Positions 7,523 through 8,434 of a stretch of 8,434 nucleotides of DNA are shown here, in pieces. This DNA comes from Acidobacteriota bacterium (lineage in GTDB: Bacteria > Acidobacteriota > Terriglobia > Terriglobales > Acidobacteriaceae). Below the pieces are notes generated by a model. It was not told the DNA's origin. It made no database searches and saw nothing but the letters and a program-made list of their open reading frames with translations. Positions within the stretch are counted from its first letter, which is position 1, and each line of letters starts with the position of its first letter. The position numbers and the translations under genes were made by a program. The stretch covers positions 1 to 8,434 of the forward strand of contig JANXQR010000285.1 in assembly GCA_025353435.1 (NCBI GenBank). Reading direction: 5' to 3'.

Positions 7523-7712
7523 TAAGGGAGTTTCTGAAAGATTTTCTCGGCGCTATTGTCGCGCGGGTAAAGGTCCCGCGGCCGGCGGAATTCGCAAGTT
7601 TCTGTGCGTCGAGCGCGGAGGAGCTCCTTGGCATAGCTTATCATCGGCTAAGGGTCATAGCGTCATTCCAGGGGCGTGGTAGGCCGCGAGTTCCAGCGCG
7701 GCGCACATCTGC
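7523..7712. other. Divergent intergenic region between lepA and the transglycosylase gene
   Basis: The 190 bases must carry the promoters of both genes, yet I find no good -35/-10 pair on either strand. Visible elements are a 10-bp palindrome AGGAGCTCCT (7619-7628) and a GC-rich stretch around 7575-7588. No ribosome site is obvious for either flanking start. Confidence 0.5.
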
Positions 7713-8434
7713 ATGAGCTTGCGACGATTTCGTATTATCGGATGCGCGACGCTGGCATTGCTGCTTGCCGGATGCGATCCCTCGCACCCCAAGGTCGCTG
7801 CGCCCAGCGGTAATTCGCAAGCCACCGCCCCCGTTGAGCAGGAAGCTACTCCGCCACCCGCGCCCGCGCCTCCGGCGGTTCCCGCCGAGCAGTTGGTTAA
7901 GCAACACAAAATCCAGCAACTCATCGACGACGTGGAGAAGGCCTACGTAGCGGGCGATGCGGACTATCGCAAGGGCCGCCTTCCGGAAGCGAAGTCGGAA
8001 TTCGATCGCGCCGTAGACATGATGCTCATCAGCGGCCTCGATATTAAAAGCGAACCACTTCTGCAAGATGAATTCGATCACGTGATCGACCGGGTGAATG
8101 CGCTGGAGATGGAAGCGTTGAAGCAGGGCAACGGCTTTGCGCCCAAGGTGGAACCGACGCCTGCCGACGTGGCCAGTGACGTGACGTTTGAGGTCAAGGT
8201 CGATCCAAAGATCGTGGCCAAGGCGAAGACGGAATTGGCCACCACCAAGTCCGACTTGCCGCTGGTGGTGAACGATTACGTGGCAGGCTTCATCAACTTC
8301 TTCGCCAACTCGCCACGCGGGCACGCCACGCTGGAGCACTCGTTCCAGCGGGCGGGCCGCTACAAGGCAATGATTCAGCGCGTCATGGCGGAGGAGGGCG
8401 TGCCGCAGGATCTGATTTATCTGGCCGTCGCTGA
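7713..8434 (+). CDS. Lipoprotein lytic transglycosylase, MltD-like (3' end outside the window)
   Basis: 240 residues are visible; the frame is open to the window end. The N-terminus is a lipoprotein signal (Arg-Arg, hydrophobic core, lipobox Leu-Ala-Gly-Cys with Cys-21), so the protein should be lipid-anchored in the envelope. A Pro/Ala-rich linker (about 35-62) is followed by a charged helical segment (about 65-150). Next comes a stretch typical of the MltD entry region: LPLVVNDYVAGFINFF, then RAGRYKAMIQRVMAEEGVPQDLIYLAVA. In this family the next residues are Glu-Ser, with Glu the catalytic acid; the window stops at 'GA', consistent with that codon. MltD-type enzymes cut the MurNAc-GlcNAc bond of peptidoglycan and often end in LysM repeats, which cannot be checked here. 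The start is fixed by an in-frame TAG at 7680, with ATG 7713 the only ATG after it. No clear Shine-Dalgarno site is visible. Confidence 0.85.
   Translation, partial: MSLRRFRIIGCATLALLLAGCDPSHPKVAAPSGNSQATAPVEQEATPPPAPAPPAVPAEQLVKQHKIQQLIDDVEKAYVAGDADYRKGRLPEAKSEFDRAVDMMLISGLDIKSEPLLQDEFDHVIDRVNALEMEALKQGNGFAPKVEPTPADVASDVTFEVKVDPKIVAKAKTELATTKSDLPLVVNDYVAGFINFFANSPRGHATLEHSFQRAGRYKAMIQRVMAEEGVPQDLIYLAVA

Noticed and set aside
7641..8339. 232-residue minus-strand open frame over the transglycosylase gene
   Set aside because: The plus strand shows a lipobox and an MltD-like region, while the minus frame is His/Arg-rich with no domain signal.

Overview
The window looks like chromosomal DNA of a GC-rich, double-membraned bacterium. 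It carries BamA, two Skp/OmpH chaperones and an outer-membrane-type lytic transglycosylase. The style of several proteins (a secreted YncE-like propeller with a proline-rich tail, OmpH copies with Pro/Ala-rich tails, a PhnB-like VOC protein) makes me think of Acidobacteriota (Terriglobia-like). That assignment is recognition from memory, not a database result.

Layout. Positions 1-1668 hold the 3' part of bamA, closed by a clear intrinsic terminator. Next on the same strand come a secreted YncE-like beta-propeller (1914-2984) and, 22 bases later, a VOC/glyoxalase-fold gene (3007-3416) that appears broken by a one-base frameshift. Two OmpH/Skp genes follow in tandem (3704-4342 and 4599-5288). 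Each has its own near-consensus sigma-70-type promoter, a leader of about 155 bases and a downstream hairpin, so a whole transcription unit appears to have been duplicated. A gene-free convergent interval of 422 bases (5289-5710) holds a strong hairpin, nested inverted repeats and several DnaA-box-like 9-mers. lepA (elongation factor 4) lies complete on the minus strand (7522-5711). Divergent from it, a lipoprotein of the MltD lytic transglycosylase type starts at 7713 and runs off the window close to its expected catalytic glutamate.

How the genes fit together. BamA inserts beta-barrel proteins into the outer membrane, and Skp/OmpH proteins carry unfolded barrels across the periplasm to it, so the first and middle parts form one envelope-biogenesis neighbourhood. 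It is interrupted by the propeller and VOC genes. The MltD-like enzyme also works on the envelope, on peptidoglycan. LepA acts on the ribosome and is functionally separate.

I see no CRISPR array, insertion sequence, tRNA, rRNA or defence/mobile system, and nothing that is clearly a new system. The observations most worth following are the duplicated ompH units with conserved promoter and leader, the frameshifted VOC gene, the DnaA-box-like cluster with nested hairpins at 5289-5710, and three cysteine pairs in the predicted outer loops of BamA.
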